From Muribaculaceae bacterium (lineage in GTDB: Bacteria > Bacteroidota > Bacteroidia > Bacteroidales > Muribaculaceae), in the NCBI GenBank assembly GCA_022509165.1, contig JAFLTT010000013.1:1-64000 (forward strand): DNA of 64,000 bases, in the 5' to 3' direction. Under the pieces are notes generated by a model. The model was not told where the DNA came from. It searched no databases and saw only the letters and a list, made by a program, of their open reading frames with translations. The translations under genes and the position numbers were made by a program. The stretch's first letter is position 1. Every line of letters begins with the position of its first letter. Below, piece by piece: positions 17,038 through 27,005 of the stretch.

Positions 17038-17220
17038 ATATTAAGTATTAAACAATAAACAATAAACAATAAGTGAGCTACTTTTTAAGTATCAAACAAT
17101 AAACAGTAAACAATAAGTGAGTTACTTAAACAATAAACACTGAACAATAAACAATAAGTAGGTTAGTATTATCCTACGAAAAACGATAAACGATAAACGA
17201 TATAGGATAAACGATAAATA
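17020..17220. repeat. Heptad repeat block between aminotransferase and yebC (copy R2)
   Basis: The block holds units TTAAGTATTAAACAATAAA with heptads AACAATA/AACAGTA and the tail AAGTGAGTTACT, followed by a second module that starts ATTATCCTACGA and runs into AACGATA heptads. It overlaps the 3' end of the aminotransferase gene and reaches to within about 10 bp of the yebC start. The A module matches R1, and the A-plus-B arrangement matches R3 and R4. Confidence 0.88.
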
Positions 17221-17229
17221 AAAGATACA

Positions 17230-17946
17230 ATGGGAAGAGCGTTTGAATACCGCAAAGCGAGAAAACTGAAACGTTGGGGCAATATGAGTCGCACGTTCAC
17301 TCGTATTGGTAAAGAAATTACAATGGCAGTAAAATCCGGCGGTCCTGACCCCGATATGAATCCACGACTACGTGTTCTGATGCAGAATGCTAAGGCTGCC
17401 AATATGCCGAAAGACACAGTGGAACGTGCCATAAAGAAGGCCACTGATAAAGATGCCGGCGACTACAAGGAAATAATCTACGAAGGATACGGACCTCACG
17501 GCATAGCCATCGTAGTGGAAACCGCCACCGACAACAACCAGAGGACAGTGGCTAATGTGAGAAGTTATTTCAATAAACATGGCGGGTCATTGGGTACATC
17601 CGGTTCTCTATCCTTCCTGTTTGATCACAAGAGCGTGTTTCATGTGAAACCGAATGCGGATACTGACCAAGAGGAACTGGAACTCAACTTGATGGACTAC
17701 GAGGCAGAATTGGAACCGGACGAAGAGGAATGGCTCATCTACGGAGCATTTGAACAATTTGCCAATCTCCAGAAGTTCCTTGAGGAAAATGGTCTGGAAA
17801 TTCTGTCGGCAGAGTTTGAACGAATTCCTAATGATTATAAAGAAGTGACTCCCGAACAACGTGAAGCCATTGAAAAACTTCTCGAGAAATTCGAGGATGA
17901 TGAAGATGTGCAGAATGTATTCCATAATATGAAGGAAGAGGAGTGA
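17230..17946 (+). CDS. YebC/PmpR-family regulator (TACO1 family)
   Basis: The 238-aa protein starts MGRAFEYRKARKLKRWGNMSR, the canonical YebC N-terminus, and contains GGPDPDMNPRLRVLMQNAKAANMPKD and YEGYGPHGIAIVVE. The family was described as DNA-binding regulators (PmpR) and more recently linked to translation of proline-rich stretches; which applies here is not visible. An acidic C-terminus (EKFEDDEDVQNVFHNM) is normal. The ATG lies directly after repeat block R2. The stop overlaps the GTG start of the next gene (GTGA at 17943), indicating translational coupling. Confidence 0.95.
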   Translation: MGRAFEYRKARKLKRWGNMSRTFTRIGKEITMAVKSGGPDPDMNPRLRVLMQNAKAANMPKDTVERAIKKATDKDAGDYKEIIYEGYGPHGIAIVVETATDNNQRTVANVRSYFNKHGGSLGTSGSLSFLFDHKSVFHVKPNADTDQEELELNLMDYEAELEPDEEEWLIYGAFEQFANLQKFLEENGLEILSAEFERIPNDYKEVTPEQREAIEKLLEKFEDDEDVQNVFHNMKEEE

Positions 17947-19112
17947 CAGGGAAAGAGAGAGTGCTCCTCTGCCTTTGCAAAATGGGAGGCAGGGAACAGG
18001 AATTTATAGACAAGGCGTTCGCCGACAATTGGGTTGCGCCTTTGGGTCCCAATGTGGATGGGTTTGAGAAAGACCTCGAGAAATTTCTTCTTCCTCCTGA
18101 AAGCCAAAAGAGAATCTTAGCGGTTGCATCAGGCACGGCAGCCTTACATCTCGGGCTGGTGATGCTTGATGTGAAGCAAGGTGATGAAGTGATGGTGCAG
18201 AGTCTTACTTTCAGCGCTTCTGCAAATCCCGTCTGCTATCAGGGAGCTACTCCGATATTTGTAGACTCTGAGCCTGATACGTGGAATATTGACCCTATTC
18301 TTCTCGACGAAGTCATCTCAGACAGAAAGGCCAAGACAGGCAAACTGCCCAAGGCCATTGTGGTTGTGGATCTTTACGGGATGCCGGCCAAGATGGATGA
18401 AATACAGCAGGTGGCTGACAAATGGAATATTCCAGTGCTGGAAGATGCCGCCGAAGCGTTGGGGAGTACCTTTAAACAAAAGATGTGCGGCACTTTCGGA
18501 CGGTATGGAGTGTTGTCATTCAACGGTAATAAGATGATAACAACCTCCGGAGGCGGAGCCTTGATATGCCCTGACGAAAGACTCCATAACCTGGCGCTCT
18601 CCTATGCCACACAGTCGAGAGAAAAGGCACCCTGGTATCAACATGAACGCATAGGATACAATTATCGGCTGAGCAATATCAGCGCCGGTATCGGCAGAGG
18701 ACAGATGTATGTGGTGGAGGAGCATATCAGTCATCATCGTCAAGTGCAGGCAGCCTATCGGGAAGCCTTTAAAAATATTGACGGCGTATATCTCCATGAA
18801 AATCCCGGTCCTGACTTTGACAGTAATTTCTGGCTCTGCACAGTTATCTTCGATCCTCATTTGAAAGTAAAGGGAGATGACGGATGCGGAGTGCCGGAAG
18901 CTATCCGCCGGAACCTGGAGGCAGAAAATATAGAGAGCCGCCCTATCTGGAAACCGATGCACCTTCAGCCTTTCTTTGAGGGATGTCCCGCCTATCTCAA
19001 TGGAGTATCAGAAAGACTTTTTCAAAATGGTCTTTGCCTGCCGGCAGGTCCTTATGTAGGAGAAAAAGAAATCGAAAGAATTGTAAAATCGTTAAAAAAT
19101 TCCTTAAAATAA
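17943..19112 (+). CDS. DegT/DnrJ/EryC1/StrS-family sugar aminotransferase
   Basis: This PLP enzyme of 389 aa transfers an amino group to a nucleotide-linked keto-sugar. The family signature is clear: WVAPLGPNVDGFEKDLE near the start, EDAAEALGS, and the internal-aldimine lysine in LSFNGNKMITTSGGGAL, followed by the RIGYNYRLSNISAGIG block. The closest functional types are the PglE/PseC/WecE-like enzymes used for surface sugars; the substrate is inferred only as a UDP- or dTDP-4-keto sugar. The GTG at 17943 overlaps the yebC stop and is the only start that retains the expected lead-in (CLCKMGGREQEFI). No other sugar-pathway gene is adjacent. Confidence 0.88.
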   Translation: MTGKERVLLCLCKMGGREQEFIDKAFADNWVAPLGPNVDGFEKDLEKFLLPPESQKRILAVASGTAALHLGLVMLDVKQGDEVMVQSLTFSASANPVCYQGATPIFVDSEPDTWNIDPILLDEVISDRKAKTGKLPKAIVVVDLYGMPAKMDEIQQVADKWNIPVLEDAAEALGSTFKQKMCGTFGRYGVLSFNGNKMITTSGGGALICPDERLHNLALSYATQSREKAPWYQHERIGYNYRLSNISAGIGRGQMYVVEEHISHHRQVQAAYREAFKNIDGVYLHENPGPDFDSNFWLCTVIFDPHLKVKGDDGCGVPEAIRRNLEAENIESRPIWKPMHLQPFFEGCPAYLNGVSERLFQNGLCLPAGPYVGEKEIERIVKSLKNSLK

Positions 19113-19132
19113 GGAAAAACGCAACAATTCAT

Positions 19133-19140
19133 TATCTTTG
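19133..19140 (+). promoter_or_regulatory. Putative -7 box of the frdCAB operon
   Basis: TATCTTTG fits TAnnTTTG, giving a leader of about 110 nt. The leader can form a hairpin with arms TATTCTGT (19161-19168) and ACAGAATA (19184-19191). No -33 TTTG is seen at the usual spacing. Confidence 0.55.
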
Positions 19141-19256
19141 CAAATTAAGAGTAAATATTGTATTCTGTAGCCGTCAAGGAAAGACAGAATAACCCGACTA
19201 CCTGAAACCTGAAAAACCAAAAAACACATAAATAACTAAACTAACAAACATCTGCT

Positions 19257-20372
19257 ATGTGGTTAACATGTTCAACTGTAGGACGTAAGTTCATCATGGC
19301 GGCATCAGGAGCCGTTTTGGTGCTTTTCGTTACTTTTCACTGCTGTATGAACGCTATAGCCATCTGTTGGCCGGCCACTTATAATTCACTGTGTGAATTT
19401 CTCGGTGCCAACTGGTATGCTCTTATAGCCTCGGTATTTTTAGCCTTGTTCATACTTCTACACATAGTCTACGCATGCTGGCTAACCTTGCAAAACCGCA
19501 AGGCACGCGGCCCTGTACGCTATGCCGTGTCAAAGAAACCGAAGACTGTAGAATGGTCTTCCAAAAACATGCTTGTTCTGGGTATTGTAGTTCTGGGCTT
19601 CCTGGTAGTACACCTTATCCAGTTCTGGGCCAAGATGCAGCTTCAGGAGATACGTGGAGTGCACGATGTGCTTCCTCCTGCAGCCGGCACCCTATTCCTT
19701 CAAGAAGCATTCCAGACCAATTGGACCTGGATTGTGTACATTATCGGTTTTATTGCATTGTGGTTCCACCTCAATCACGGTATCTGGTCAATGTTCCAGA
19801 GTGTGGGTTGGGACAATACAGTGTGGATTGCCCGCTTTAAGAAATTAGCCGTTTGCTGGAGCACATTCATCTGCTTCGTATTCATCGCCGAAGCAATTGT
19901 ATTCACAGCCAAAGCTCACGAAGGCTACTTCAAAAATGACCCGACACTGCGCGAGCAATACAAAGATATGCTTGTGCCAATGTTTGAAAAAGACTTCGGA
20001 CCGGATGCAGCCCAACTGGGAATTCCTAACGTAGGCGCCCTGTCGTATGATGACTTCGGTCTTTTGGTAGACAACTTCAGCGCCGCTCTGGAGCAGCTTC
20101 CTGAAAGCCTTGACGACACCAGAGTACAGATTCAGCTCGCCTCCATTCCTACTCCGGAACAGAAAGAGCAGTTCCTCAAGGCCCTCAACCGCCAGATGGA
20201 AGGCAAGAAACGTCTTAAGAATACCAAGGCCCTTCTCAACTACCTCAACGGAGTAGATGATACAGATGCTCCTGCCATAATAGAGCCGGTAGCCTTCGAG
20301 GAGGAAGCCATGATTGAAGAATACGCCACTCCGGCCGAACCGGGCGAAGAAGACGTAGATACAACCAACTAA
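19257..20372 (+). CDS. frdC: Fumarate reductase/succinate dehydrogenase cytochrome b subunit with long C-terminal extension
   Basis: This five-helix diheme membrane anchor links menaquinol to the catalytic subunits of quinol:fumarate reductase. Residues 1 to about 217 match the Bacteroidetes FrdC plan: MWLTCSTVGRKFIMAASG, the FLGANWYALIAS segment, WLTLQNRKARG, and membrane histidines such as H28, H69, H119, H171 and H174, from which the heme ligands are drawn. Family members I know end soon after helix 5, at about 220-235 aa. This one continues for about 150 more residues, soluble and acidic, ending EEYATPAEPGEEDVDTTN. With five helices the tail should lie on the opposite side of the membrane from the N-terminus. 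It is first in the frdCAB operon. Confidence 0.92.
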   Translation: MWLTCSTVGRKFIMAASGAVLVLFVTFHCCMNAIAICWPATYNSLCEFLGANWYALIASVFLALFILLHIVYACWLTLQNRKARGPVRYAVSKKPKTVEWSSKNMLVLGIVVLGFLVVHLIQFWAKMQLQEIRGVHDVLPPAAGTLFLQEAFQTNWTWIVYIIGFIALWFHLNHGIWSMFQSVGWDNTVWIARFKKLAVCWSTFICFVFIAEAIVFTAKAHEGYFKNDPTLREQYKDMLVPMFEKDFGPDAAQLGIPNVGALSYDDFGLLVDNFSAALEQLPESLDDTRVQIQLASIPTPEQKEQFLKALNRQMEGKKRLKNTKALLNYLNGVDDTDAPAIIEPVAFEEEAMIEEYATPAEPGEEDVDTTN

Positions 20373-20387
20373 TAACATTTTAGCGAT

Positions 20388-22409
20388 ATGGCAACACAAG
20401 ATAAAGTGAAAGTAATGAGCCCGGAAGCTTCTAAGATTCCGGAAGGTCCAATCGCTGAGAAATGGACCAATTATAAGGCCCATCAGAAACTGGTGAACCC
20501 GGCCAACAAGCGTAAACTTGATGTGATTGTGGTAGGTACAGGTCTGGCAGGTGCTTCAGCAGCCTCCACTCTTGCGGAACTCGGTTTCAATGTGCTTAAT
20601 TTCTGTATACAAGATAGTCCACGCCGTGCCCACTCCATTGCTGCACAGGGTGGTATCAATGCTGCTAAGAATTATCAGAACGACGGTGACTCGGTATACC
20701 GCTTATTCTATGATACAGTAAAAGGTGGAGACTACCGTGCTCGCGAAGCTAATGTGTATCGTCTTGCCGAAGTGTCGAATGATATTATCGACCAGTGTGT
20801 GGCACAAGGAGTACCATTTGCTCGTGAATATGGCGGTCTTCTGGCCAACCGTTCATTCGGTGGCGCTCAGGTGAGCCGTACCTTCTACGCAAAAGGCCAG
20901 ACTGGTCAGCAGCTTCTCCTTGGTGCTTATTCATCACTCAACCGTCAGATAAAAGCCGGTAAAGTGAAGAGTTACAACCGTTATGAGATGCACGATGTAG
21001 TGCTTGTAAAGGATAAAGATGGAGTGGAACGCGCTCGTGGTATAATTGCCAAGAACCTTGTGACAGGTAAATTCGAGCGTTTCGCAGCCCATGCAGTGGT
21101 ACTTGCCACAGGTGGCTACGGAAACACCTACTTCCTCTCTACCAATGCAATGGCCTGCAATGTGTCGGCTGCAATGGCTGCATACCGCAAGGGAGCATAC
21201 TTTGCTAATCCGGCTTATGTGCAGATTCACCCCACTTGTATTCCGGTGCATGGTGACAAGCAGTCGAAACTGACTCTTATGTCGGAATCACTGAGAAATG
21301 ACGGACGTATCTGGGTACCCAAGAAAAAAGAGGATGCCGAGAAACTTCAGAAAGGTCTTATCAAAGGTAGCGACATCGACGAAGCCGACAGAGATTATTA
21401 TCTGGAAAGAAGATATCCGGCCTTCGGTAACCTTGTACCTCGCGACGTAGCCTCCAGAGCAGCCAAAGAGAGATGCGATGCCGGTTATGGTGTAAACAAC
21501 ACCGGTCTTGCAGTATTCCTGGATTTCTCTGAAGCCATCAATCGTCTCGGTATCGATGTAGTTCGCCAGCGCTATGGCAACCTCTTCGATATGTATGAGG
21601 AAATCACCGATGTAAATCCGGGTGAAATGGCTCGCGAAACCGACGGAATGGAATATTATAACCCGATGATGATCTATCCTGCGATCCACTATACAATGGG
21701 TGGTCTCTGGGTTGACTATGAACTTCAGACATCTGTGAAAGGTCTGTTTGCTATCGGTGAGTGTAACTTCTCCGACCATGGTGCCAACCGACTTGGAGCA
21801 TCAGCACTCATGCAGGGTCTTGCAGACGGTTATTTTGTACTGCCTTACACAATCCAAAACTATCTGAGCGACCAGATCTCAGTGCCCAGATTCTCTACCG
21901 ATCTGCCTGAATTTGATGCTGCCGAAGCTAAATGTAAAGCTTTCCAAGATCATCTGATGAGTATCAAAGGCAACCGGACAGTAGACTCTATCCATAAGGA
22001 ACTGGGTCATATCATGTGGGAATATGTAGGTATGGCCAGAACTAAAGAGGGCCTTGAAATAGCCATCAAGAAGCTCAATGACCTCCGTAAGGTATTTGAG
22101 AGCGATCTCAAGATACCGGGTAAAGAAGAGGGCATGAATGTGGAACTTGACAAAGCCTTCAGGCTCAATGACTTCATAACCATGGGCGAACTGATTGCCT
22201 ACGATGCCTTGAGCAGGAATGAAAGCTGCGGCGGCCATTTCCGCGAGGAGTATCAGACAGAAGAGGGTGAAGCCAAGAGAGATGACAACAACTGCTTCTA
22301 TGTAAGTTGCTGGGACTATGCCGGCAGCGATACAAAAGCACCGGAACTCATCAAGGAACCCCTTCATTATGAAGCTATTAAGGTACAGACACGTAACTAT
22401 AAGTCATAA
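20388..22409 (+). CDS. frdA: Fumarate reductase/succinate dehydrogenase flavoprotein subunit
   Basis: This catalytic subunit with covalently bound FAD reduces fumarate to succinate at the inner face of the membrane. The 673-aa length fits the long type-B form. Features: the dinucleotide-binding [17 protein letters not shown] near residue 50, [15 protein letters not shown] (containing the histidine that bonds FAD), [21 protein letters not shown], the active-site region [17 protein letters not shown], and [27 protein letters not shown]. The start lies 15 bp after frdC, and frdB follows 32 bp later. The operon underlies the succinate-forming anaerobic respiration typical of Bacteroidales. Confidence 0.97.
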   Translation: MATQDKVKVMSPEASKIPEGPIAEKWTNYKAHQKLVNPANKRKLDVIVVGTGLAGASAASTLAELGFNVLNFCIQDSPRRAHSIAAQGGINAAKNYQNDGDSVYRLFYDTVKGGDYRAREANVYRLAEVSNDIIDQCVAQGVPFAREYGGLLANRSFGGAQVSRTFYAKGQTGQQLLLGAYSSLNRQIKAGKVKSYNRYEMHDVVLVKDKDGVERARGIIAKNLVTGKFERFAAHAVVLATGGYGNTYFLSTNAMACNVSAAMAAYRKGAYFANPAYVQIHPTCIPVHGDKQSKLTLMSESLRNDGRIWVPKKKEDAEKLQKGLIKGSDIDEADRDYYLERRYPAFGNLVPRDVASRAAKERCDAGYGVNNTGLAVFLDFSEAINRLGIDVVRQRYGNLFDMYEEITDVNPGEMARETDGMEYYNPMMIYPAIHYTMGGLWVDYELQTSVKGLFAIGECNFSDHGANRLGASALMQGLADGYFVLPYTIQNYLSDQISVPRFSTDLPEFDAAEAKCKAFQDHLMSIKGNRTVDSIHKELGHIMWEYVGMARTKEGLEIAIKKLNDLRKVFESDLKIPGKEEGMNVELDKAFRLNDFITMGELIAYDALSRNESCGGHFREEYQTEEGEAKRDDNNCFYVSCWDYAGSDTKAPELIKEPLHYEAIKVQTRNYKS

Positions 22410-22441
22410 ACAAAACCAAAGGACCTTTAACAGAAACTACA

Positions 22442-23200
22442 ATGGAAGACAAAATAATGAAAGTTAACCTGAAGGTTTGGCGCCAGGAGAATGCCAAGGC
22501 GAAAGGAAAGTTTGTGACTTATCCCGACGTAGAGACTACTCCCGACACCTCCTTCCTGGAGACTCTCGACATTCTCAATGAAACTCTCGTTGAGAAAGGA
22601 GAAGAGCCTATAGCCTTTGACCACGACTGCCGTGAAGGTATCTGCGGAATGTGCTCGCTGTATATCAACGGTCACCCTCATGGTCCCGCCATTGGCGCTA
22701 CCACTTGCCAGCTATATATGCGTCGTTTCAAAAACGGTGAGACCATCACCGTAGAACCCTGGCGTTCGGCTGCATTTCCAGTAATCAAAGACTTGATTGT
22801 GAACAGAAATGCCTTCGACCAGATTCAACAGGCCGGCGGATATGTATCGTTCAATTGTGGTGGAGCCCAGGATGCCAACGATCTGCCCATAGCAAAAGTG
22901 CAGGCTGATGCAGCAATGGACTCAGCAAGCTGCATTGGTTGCGGTGCTTGTGTGGCCACATGTAAGAATGGCAGCGCAATGCTATTTGTGGCTGCAAAGG
23001 TGACACAGTTCTCCCATCTGCCTCAAGGCCAGGTGGAAACAGCACGCAGAGTGAAAGCCATGGTGAAGAAGATGGATGAACTCGGATTCGGCAACTGTAC
23101 CAATACCGGTGCCTGCGCCGCAGAATGTCCGAAACTCATTCCTCTGGCCAATATAGGCCGGATGAACCGGCTCTTTATTGCCGCTAAAATTAAAGACTGA
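22442..23200 (+). CDS. frdB: Fumarate reductase/succinate dehydrogenase iron-sulfur subunit
   Basis: This subunit passes electrons from the cytochrome b hemes to FAD through three Fe-S clusters. The 252 aa show the plant-type 2Fe-2S ligands in [18 protein letters not shown], the 4Fe-4S set in [17 protein letters not shown], and the 3Fe-4S set in [14 protein letters not shown]. An alternative start at 22457 ([10 protein letters not shown]) is possible; 22442 is taken because it is the first ATG after the intergenic gap. It is last in the operon, followed by a strong terminator. Confidence 0.96.
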   Translation: MEDKIMKVNLKVWRQENAKAKGKFVTYPDVETTPDTSFLETLDILNETLVEKGEEPIAFDHDCREGICGMCSLYINGHPHGPAIGATTCQLYMRRFKNGETITVEPWRSAAFPVIKDLIVNRNAFDQIQQAGGYVSFNCGGAQDANDLPIAKVQADAAMDSASCIGCGACVATCKNGSAMLFVAAKVTQFSHLPQGQVETARRVKAMVKKMDELGFGNCTNTGACAAECPKLIPLANIGRMNRLFIAAKIKD

Positions 23201-23208
23201 TTATAAGA

Positions 23209-23245
23209 TGTGTCGTGCCTTGCAGCACGACACATTCCTATTTTT
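23209..23245 (+). terminator. Rho-independent terminator of the frd operon
   Basis: A perfect 10-bp stem TGTGTCGTGC/GCACGACACA (23209-23218 and 23225-23234) with a 6-nt loop is followed by TTCCTATTTTT. Confidence 0.9.
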
Positions 23246-23272
23246 AACTAACTATTGATTAATAATTATAAA

Positions 23273-24469
23273 ATGGGAAAAGTTCTCATTATAGGAGCCG
23301 GAGGTGTAGGGACCGTTGTTGCAGCCAAATGTGCCCAGAATCCTGATGTTTTCACAGAGATTGTACTCGCCTCCCGCACTAAATCCAAATGCGACAAAAT
23401 AGCCGAAAGAATAGGTGCTAAAAATATTACAACCGATCAGGTAGACGCCAATTCGGTGGAGCAATTATGCCAGCTTTTCCGTAAGCACCAGCCTGACATC
23501 TGCATCAACGTAGCCCTTCCCTACCAGGACCTTACTATAATGGAGGCTTGCCTGCAGTGTGGTGTAAACTATCTTGATACCGCTAACTATGAGCCTGAAG
23601 ATGATGCTCATTTCGAATACAGCTGGCAGTGGGCTTATCGTGAAAGATTTGAAAAGGCCGGACTGACTGCCATTCTTGGCTGTGGATTTGACCCGGGTGT
23701 ATCGGGAGTGTTTGTGGCATACGCTGCTAAACATCACTTCTCTGAGATGAGGTATCTCGATATCGTAGACTGTAACGCCGGTAACCACGGTAAAGCATTT
23801 GCCACCAATTTCAATCCCGAAATCAACATTCGTGAAATTACACAGAAAGGTAAATACTGGGAAGATGGCAAATGGGTAGAGACCGAAAATCTTGAAATTC
23901 ATCGTCCGCTTACTTATCCCAATATAGGACAGAGGGAATCTTATCTTCTCTATCATGAAGAATTAGAAAGCCTGGTGCAAAATTATCCCACGATAAGGCG
24001 TGCACGTTTCTGGATGACATTCGGACAGGAGTATCTCACCCATCTCCGTGTGATTCAGAATATCGGTATGGCCCGTATTGACCCGGTGATGTATGAAGGT
24101 AAGGAAATTGTGCCTATTCAGTTCCTGAAAGCCGTACTCCCCGATCCGGGAAGTCTTGGAGAGAACTATACGGGAGAAACCTCCATTGGTTGCAGGATAA
24201 GCGGTATTGACAAGCAAGGGAAAGAATCCACATACTATATTTACAACAATTGTTCGCATGAGGAGGCCTATAAAGAGACCGGAGCACAGGCAGTGAGCTA
24301 TACCACCGGTGTGCCGGCAATGGTGGGAGCCTATATGTTCCTTACCGGACAATGGGTGAAACCCGGAGTGCATAATGTGGAGGAATTTAATCCTGACCCA
24401 TTCCTGGAGAAACTTGCGGTTTCAGGCCTTCCCTGGCATGTGATTGTAGACGGAGACCTTGAATTTTAA
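23273..24469 (+). CDS. Carboxynorspermidine/carboxyspermidine dehydrogenase (saccharopine dehydrogenase family)
   Basis: This NAD(P)H enzyme condenses aspartate semialdehyde with a diamine in the alternative spermidine route used by many Bacteroidetes. The Rossmann motif is at the N-terminus (VLIIGAGGVGTVVAAKCA). Family motifs DTANYEPEDDAHFEY and ILGCGFDPGVSGVFVAYA follow, with a length of about 398 aa. The ATG at 23273 is chosen over an in-frame TTG at 23255 because it begins MGKVLIIGAGG, as in homologues. The companion carboxynorspermidine decarboxylase is not in the window. The GH31 gene follows after 29 bp and may be co-transcribed. Confidence 0.88.
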   Translation: MGKVLIIGAGGVGTVVAAKCAQNPDVFTEIVLASRTKSKCDKIAERIGAKNITTDQVDANSVEQLCQLFRKHQPDICINVALPYQDLTIMEACLQCGVNYLDTANYEPEDDAHFEYSWQWAYRERFEKAGLTAILGCGFDPGVSGVFVAYAAKHHFSEMRYLDIVDCNAGNHGKAFATNFNPEINIREITQKGKYWEDGKWVETENLEIHRPLTYPNIGQRESYLLYHEELESLVQNYPTIRRARFWMTFGQEYLTHLRVIQNIGMARIDPVMYEGKEIVPIQFLKAVLPDPGSLGENYTGETSIGCRISGIDKQGKESTYYIYNNCSHEEAYKETGAQAVSYTTGVPAMVGAYMFLTGQWVKPGVHNVEEFNPDPFLEKLAVSGLPWHVIVDGDLEF

Positions 24470-24498
24470 GCTTAGCCTATTAAAATCTAACTATAAAA

Positions 24499-26931
24499 AT
24501 GAAAAAACTTTTATTGGCATTTACGACGGCATTAGCCACGTTGTCAGTCAACGCCATTACCACCGGTGACGGCATTACGATCGAAAACGGTTTCTATGCT
24601 GTGCCAACCCCTAAAGGTACGGTTGCAATTGAAGCCCTTTCAGGCGATATTTTCCGTGTCACTACCTTCCCGAAAGGAGTGAAAGCAGAATTTCCACCAT
24701 CAGTGGTGGCTAAGCTCAAACCGGACCAGGTGGGAGTGTGTACCAACATGACACCGGCAGCTTTCCTTGTTTGTTCCCAGACTACTACAGTGAGAGTAGA
24801 ACTTTACAACGGAAAGGTGACCTTCTATGATGCAGGTGGCAATCCCCTGCTCGAAGAAATTGATGGTGTAGACAACAGTGGCCCTGTAAAGAAAGTGACT
24901 TTAGAAGGTACCCGCTACGAGGCTCATTATGGAGCCGGCGAACGCGGACATAAGCTCAATCTTAATGGCCGTGGCGATACTATCACTATGTACAACCGTC
25001 AGAACTACGGCTACACCGACGGGGATGTAAGAATAAAACAAATGGGTATATCGGTGCCTTACTTTGTTTCGGATTATGGATATGCCGTACTTTTCGACGA
25101 CTATAATAAAGCCAATCTGGTGCTGGGAGATACCATTACCTATACTTCGGCCACTCCGCGTCCTCTTTCATATTATTTCATCAATGGACATAAATCGCTT
25201 GAAAAAGCGGTGGAAAGCTTTACAGAGGTAGTAGGACGTCAGGATCTGCCTCCTTTCTGGTCGCTGGGATATATCACTTCGAAATATGGTTATCACAACC
25301 AGCAGGAAGCCCTTGGAGCAATAGATTCACTAAAGACCCGCGGTTATCCTGTAGACGGTATTGTACTTGACTTATACTGGTATGGTAAAGAGACCGACAT
25401 GGGTCGTCTTGCCTGGGATCCCGAGCAATGGCCAGATCATAAGAAAATGTTGGCCGATCTCAAAGCCCAGGGAGTCAACACTGTGCTTATTACCCAGCCA
25501 TATATCAATAAAATAGGAGCCCTCGACAATTATAACATGCTTTCTGAAGAAGGTATGCTTGTAAAAGATGCTGAAGGTAATACCCACGATGTGACTACAT
25601 GGGTGGGAGAAGCCGGAATGTTTGATGTTAGCAATCCAAAGACCCAGGAATGGCTATGGAATCGTCTTAAAGGTCTTACCGAAGAGGGTGTAGCCGGATG
25701 GTGGGGCGATTTGGGAGAACCTGAGGTACATCCTGAAACCATGGTTCATGCCAACGGTCTAACAGCTACCGAATATCACAACCGCTATGGCAATGATTGG
25801 TCGAAAATAATTTACGACGGTCTCCGCAAGGATTTCCCGTCAATGCGTCCCCTCCTTATGATGCGTGGAGGTACTACCGGCCTGCAGAATTATAGTGTGT
25901 TCCCCTGGACTACCGATGTTTCACGTTCATGGGGTGGATTCCAGCCGCAGGTAAAACTGATGCTTAGCTCCGGAATGTCAGGTCTGGGATATATGAGTTC
26001 TGACCTTGGTGGATTTGCAGTTGACCCGGAAAATCCTATCGACGAAGAACTCTACGTTCGCTGGGTGCAGATGGGTGCCTTTACACCTACAATGCGAACC
26101 CATGCCCAGCTCAAGCCCGAGCCTTATCATTATCCGGAGAGCGAAGACATATTGAAGGAATATGTGAAGATACGTTACAAGTGGCTGCCATATAATTATA
26201 CTCTGGCCTATGAAAATGCCACTAAAGGATGGCCATTGGCAAGACCGCTCAACTTCCATGGAGACAATCCCGGGTATCAGTATTACTGGAACGAGGATGA
26301 ATATCTGTGGGGAAATAATGTACTCGTAGCCCCGGTGATGAAGCAAGGAGCAAGAGAACGTGAAGTACTTTTCCCCAACGGCACCTGGATAAGCTGGTAT
26401 GATGCCAATCAGAAATACGAAGGTGGAGAGAAAATCACTGTGGAGGCTCCGCTCAATCAGTTGCCGCTCTTCGTAAGAGAGGGTGCCTTCATTCCTCAAT
26501 ACGATCTGCCGATAGAAAATGTGACACAGTATGATCCTACTTTCCTCACAGTCCGTTATTATCCCTCCTCGAATAATACTACTTATACCCTGTACGACGA
26601 CAACAAAATGTCGCCAACAGCACTTCAGGATAAAGCTTACCAACTTATCGATTTCACAGGAGTGAAGACTTACAGCGGTGTAACAGTAAATCTACAGACC
26701 AACGGCGGCAAATATCCGGGAATGCCTGATTCAAGAATGATAACTCTTGAATTTATGGGTGTAACAGATCCCTCTTCTGTAATCTTGTCAGACAATACCC
26801 GCATGGAACGTTTCGATTCTCCGAAGGCTATTCGCCAGTATGGATATTCTTACGATTCCTACACAAAGACCCTTACAATTAAGTTGGCCTGGAACTATAA
26901 GCCGCTTTCAGTGACTGCAGCCTGCCAGTAA
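24499..26931 (+). CDS. Glycoside hydrolase family 31 (alpha-glucosidase-like), secreted
   Basis: This 810-aa enzyme probably hydrolyses alpha-glucosidic (or alpha-xylosidic) linkages. A signal peptide (MKKLLLAFTTALATLSVNA) directs it to the periplasm or outer surface. Domain order is the usual N-terminal beta-sandwich, a galactose-mutarotase-like part with HYGAGERGHKLNLNGRGD, the TIM barrel with PPFWSLGYITSKYGYHNQQE and GIVLDLYWYG, the nucleophile aspartate in GWWGDLGEPEVH, and then beta-sandwich domains (FVREGAFIPQYDLP). No SusC/SusD pair or other CAZyme is adjacent, so it is not in an obvious polysaccharide utilisation locus. A strong terminator follows. Confidence 0.93.
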   Translation: MKKLLLAFTTALATLSVNAITTGDGITIENGFYAVPTPKGTVAIEALSGDIFRVTTFPKGVKAEFPPSVVAKLKPDQVGVCTNMTPAAFLVCSQTTTVRVELYNGKVTFYDAGGNPLLEEIDGVDNSGPVKKVTLEGTRYEAHYGAGERGHKLNLNGRGDTITMYNRQNYGYTDGDVRIKQMGISVPYFVSDYGYAVLFDDYNKANLVLGDTITYTSATPRPLSYYFINGHKSLEKAVESFTEVVGRQDLPPFWSLGYITSKYGYHNQQEALGAIDSLKTRGYPVDGIVLDLYWYGKETDMGRLAWDPEQWPDHKKMLADLKAQGVNTVLITQPYINKIGALDNYNMLSEEGMLVKDAEGNTHDVTTWVGEAGMFDVSNPKTQEWLWNRLKGLTEEGVAGWWGDLGEPEVHPETMVHANGLTATEYHNRYGNDWSKIIYDGLRKDFPSMRPLLMMRGGTTGLQNYSVFPWTTDVSRSWGGFQPQVKLMLSSGMSGLGYMSSDLGGFAVDPENPIDEELYVRWVQMGAFTPTMRTHAQLKPEPYHYPESEDILKEYVKIRYKWLPYNYTLAYENATKGWPLARPLNFHGDNPGYQYYWNEDEYLWGNNVLVAPVMKQGAREREVLFPNGTWISWYDANQKYEGGEKITVEAPLNQLPLFVREGAFIPQYDLPIENVTQYDPTFLTVRYYPSSNNTTYTLYDDNKMSPTALQDKAYQLIDFTGVKTYSGVTVNLQTNGGKYPGMPDSRMITLEFMGVTDPSSVILSDNTRMERFDSPKAIRQYGYSYDSYTKTLTIKLAWNYKPLSVTAACQ

Positions 26932-26958
26932 TAAAAAGACATACTTAACAATAAATAG

Positions 26959-26996
26959 AGAGCGGAGGGGGAATACAGGCCTTCTCCGCTCTTTTT
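26959..26996 (+). terminator. Rho-independent terminator after the GH31 gene
   Basis: AGAGCGGAG (26959-26967) pairs with CTCCGCTCT (26984-26992) across a 16-nt loop and is followed by TTTTT. Confidence 0.9.
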
Positions 26997-27005
26997 ACAA
27001 TAAAT

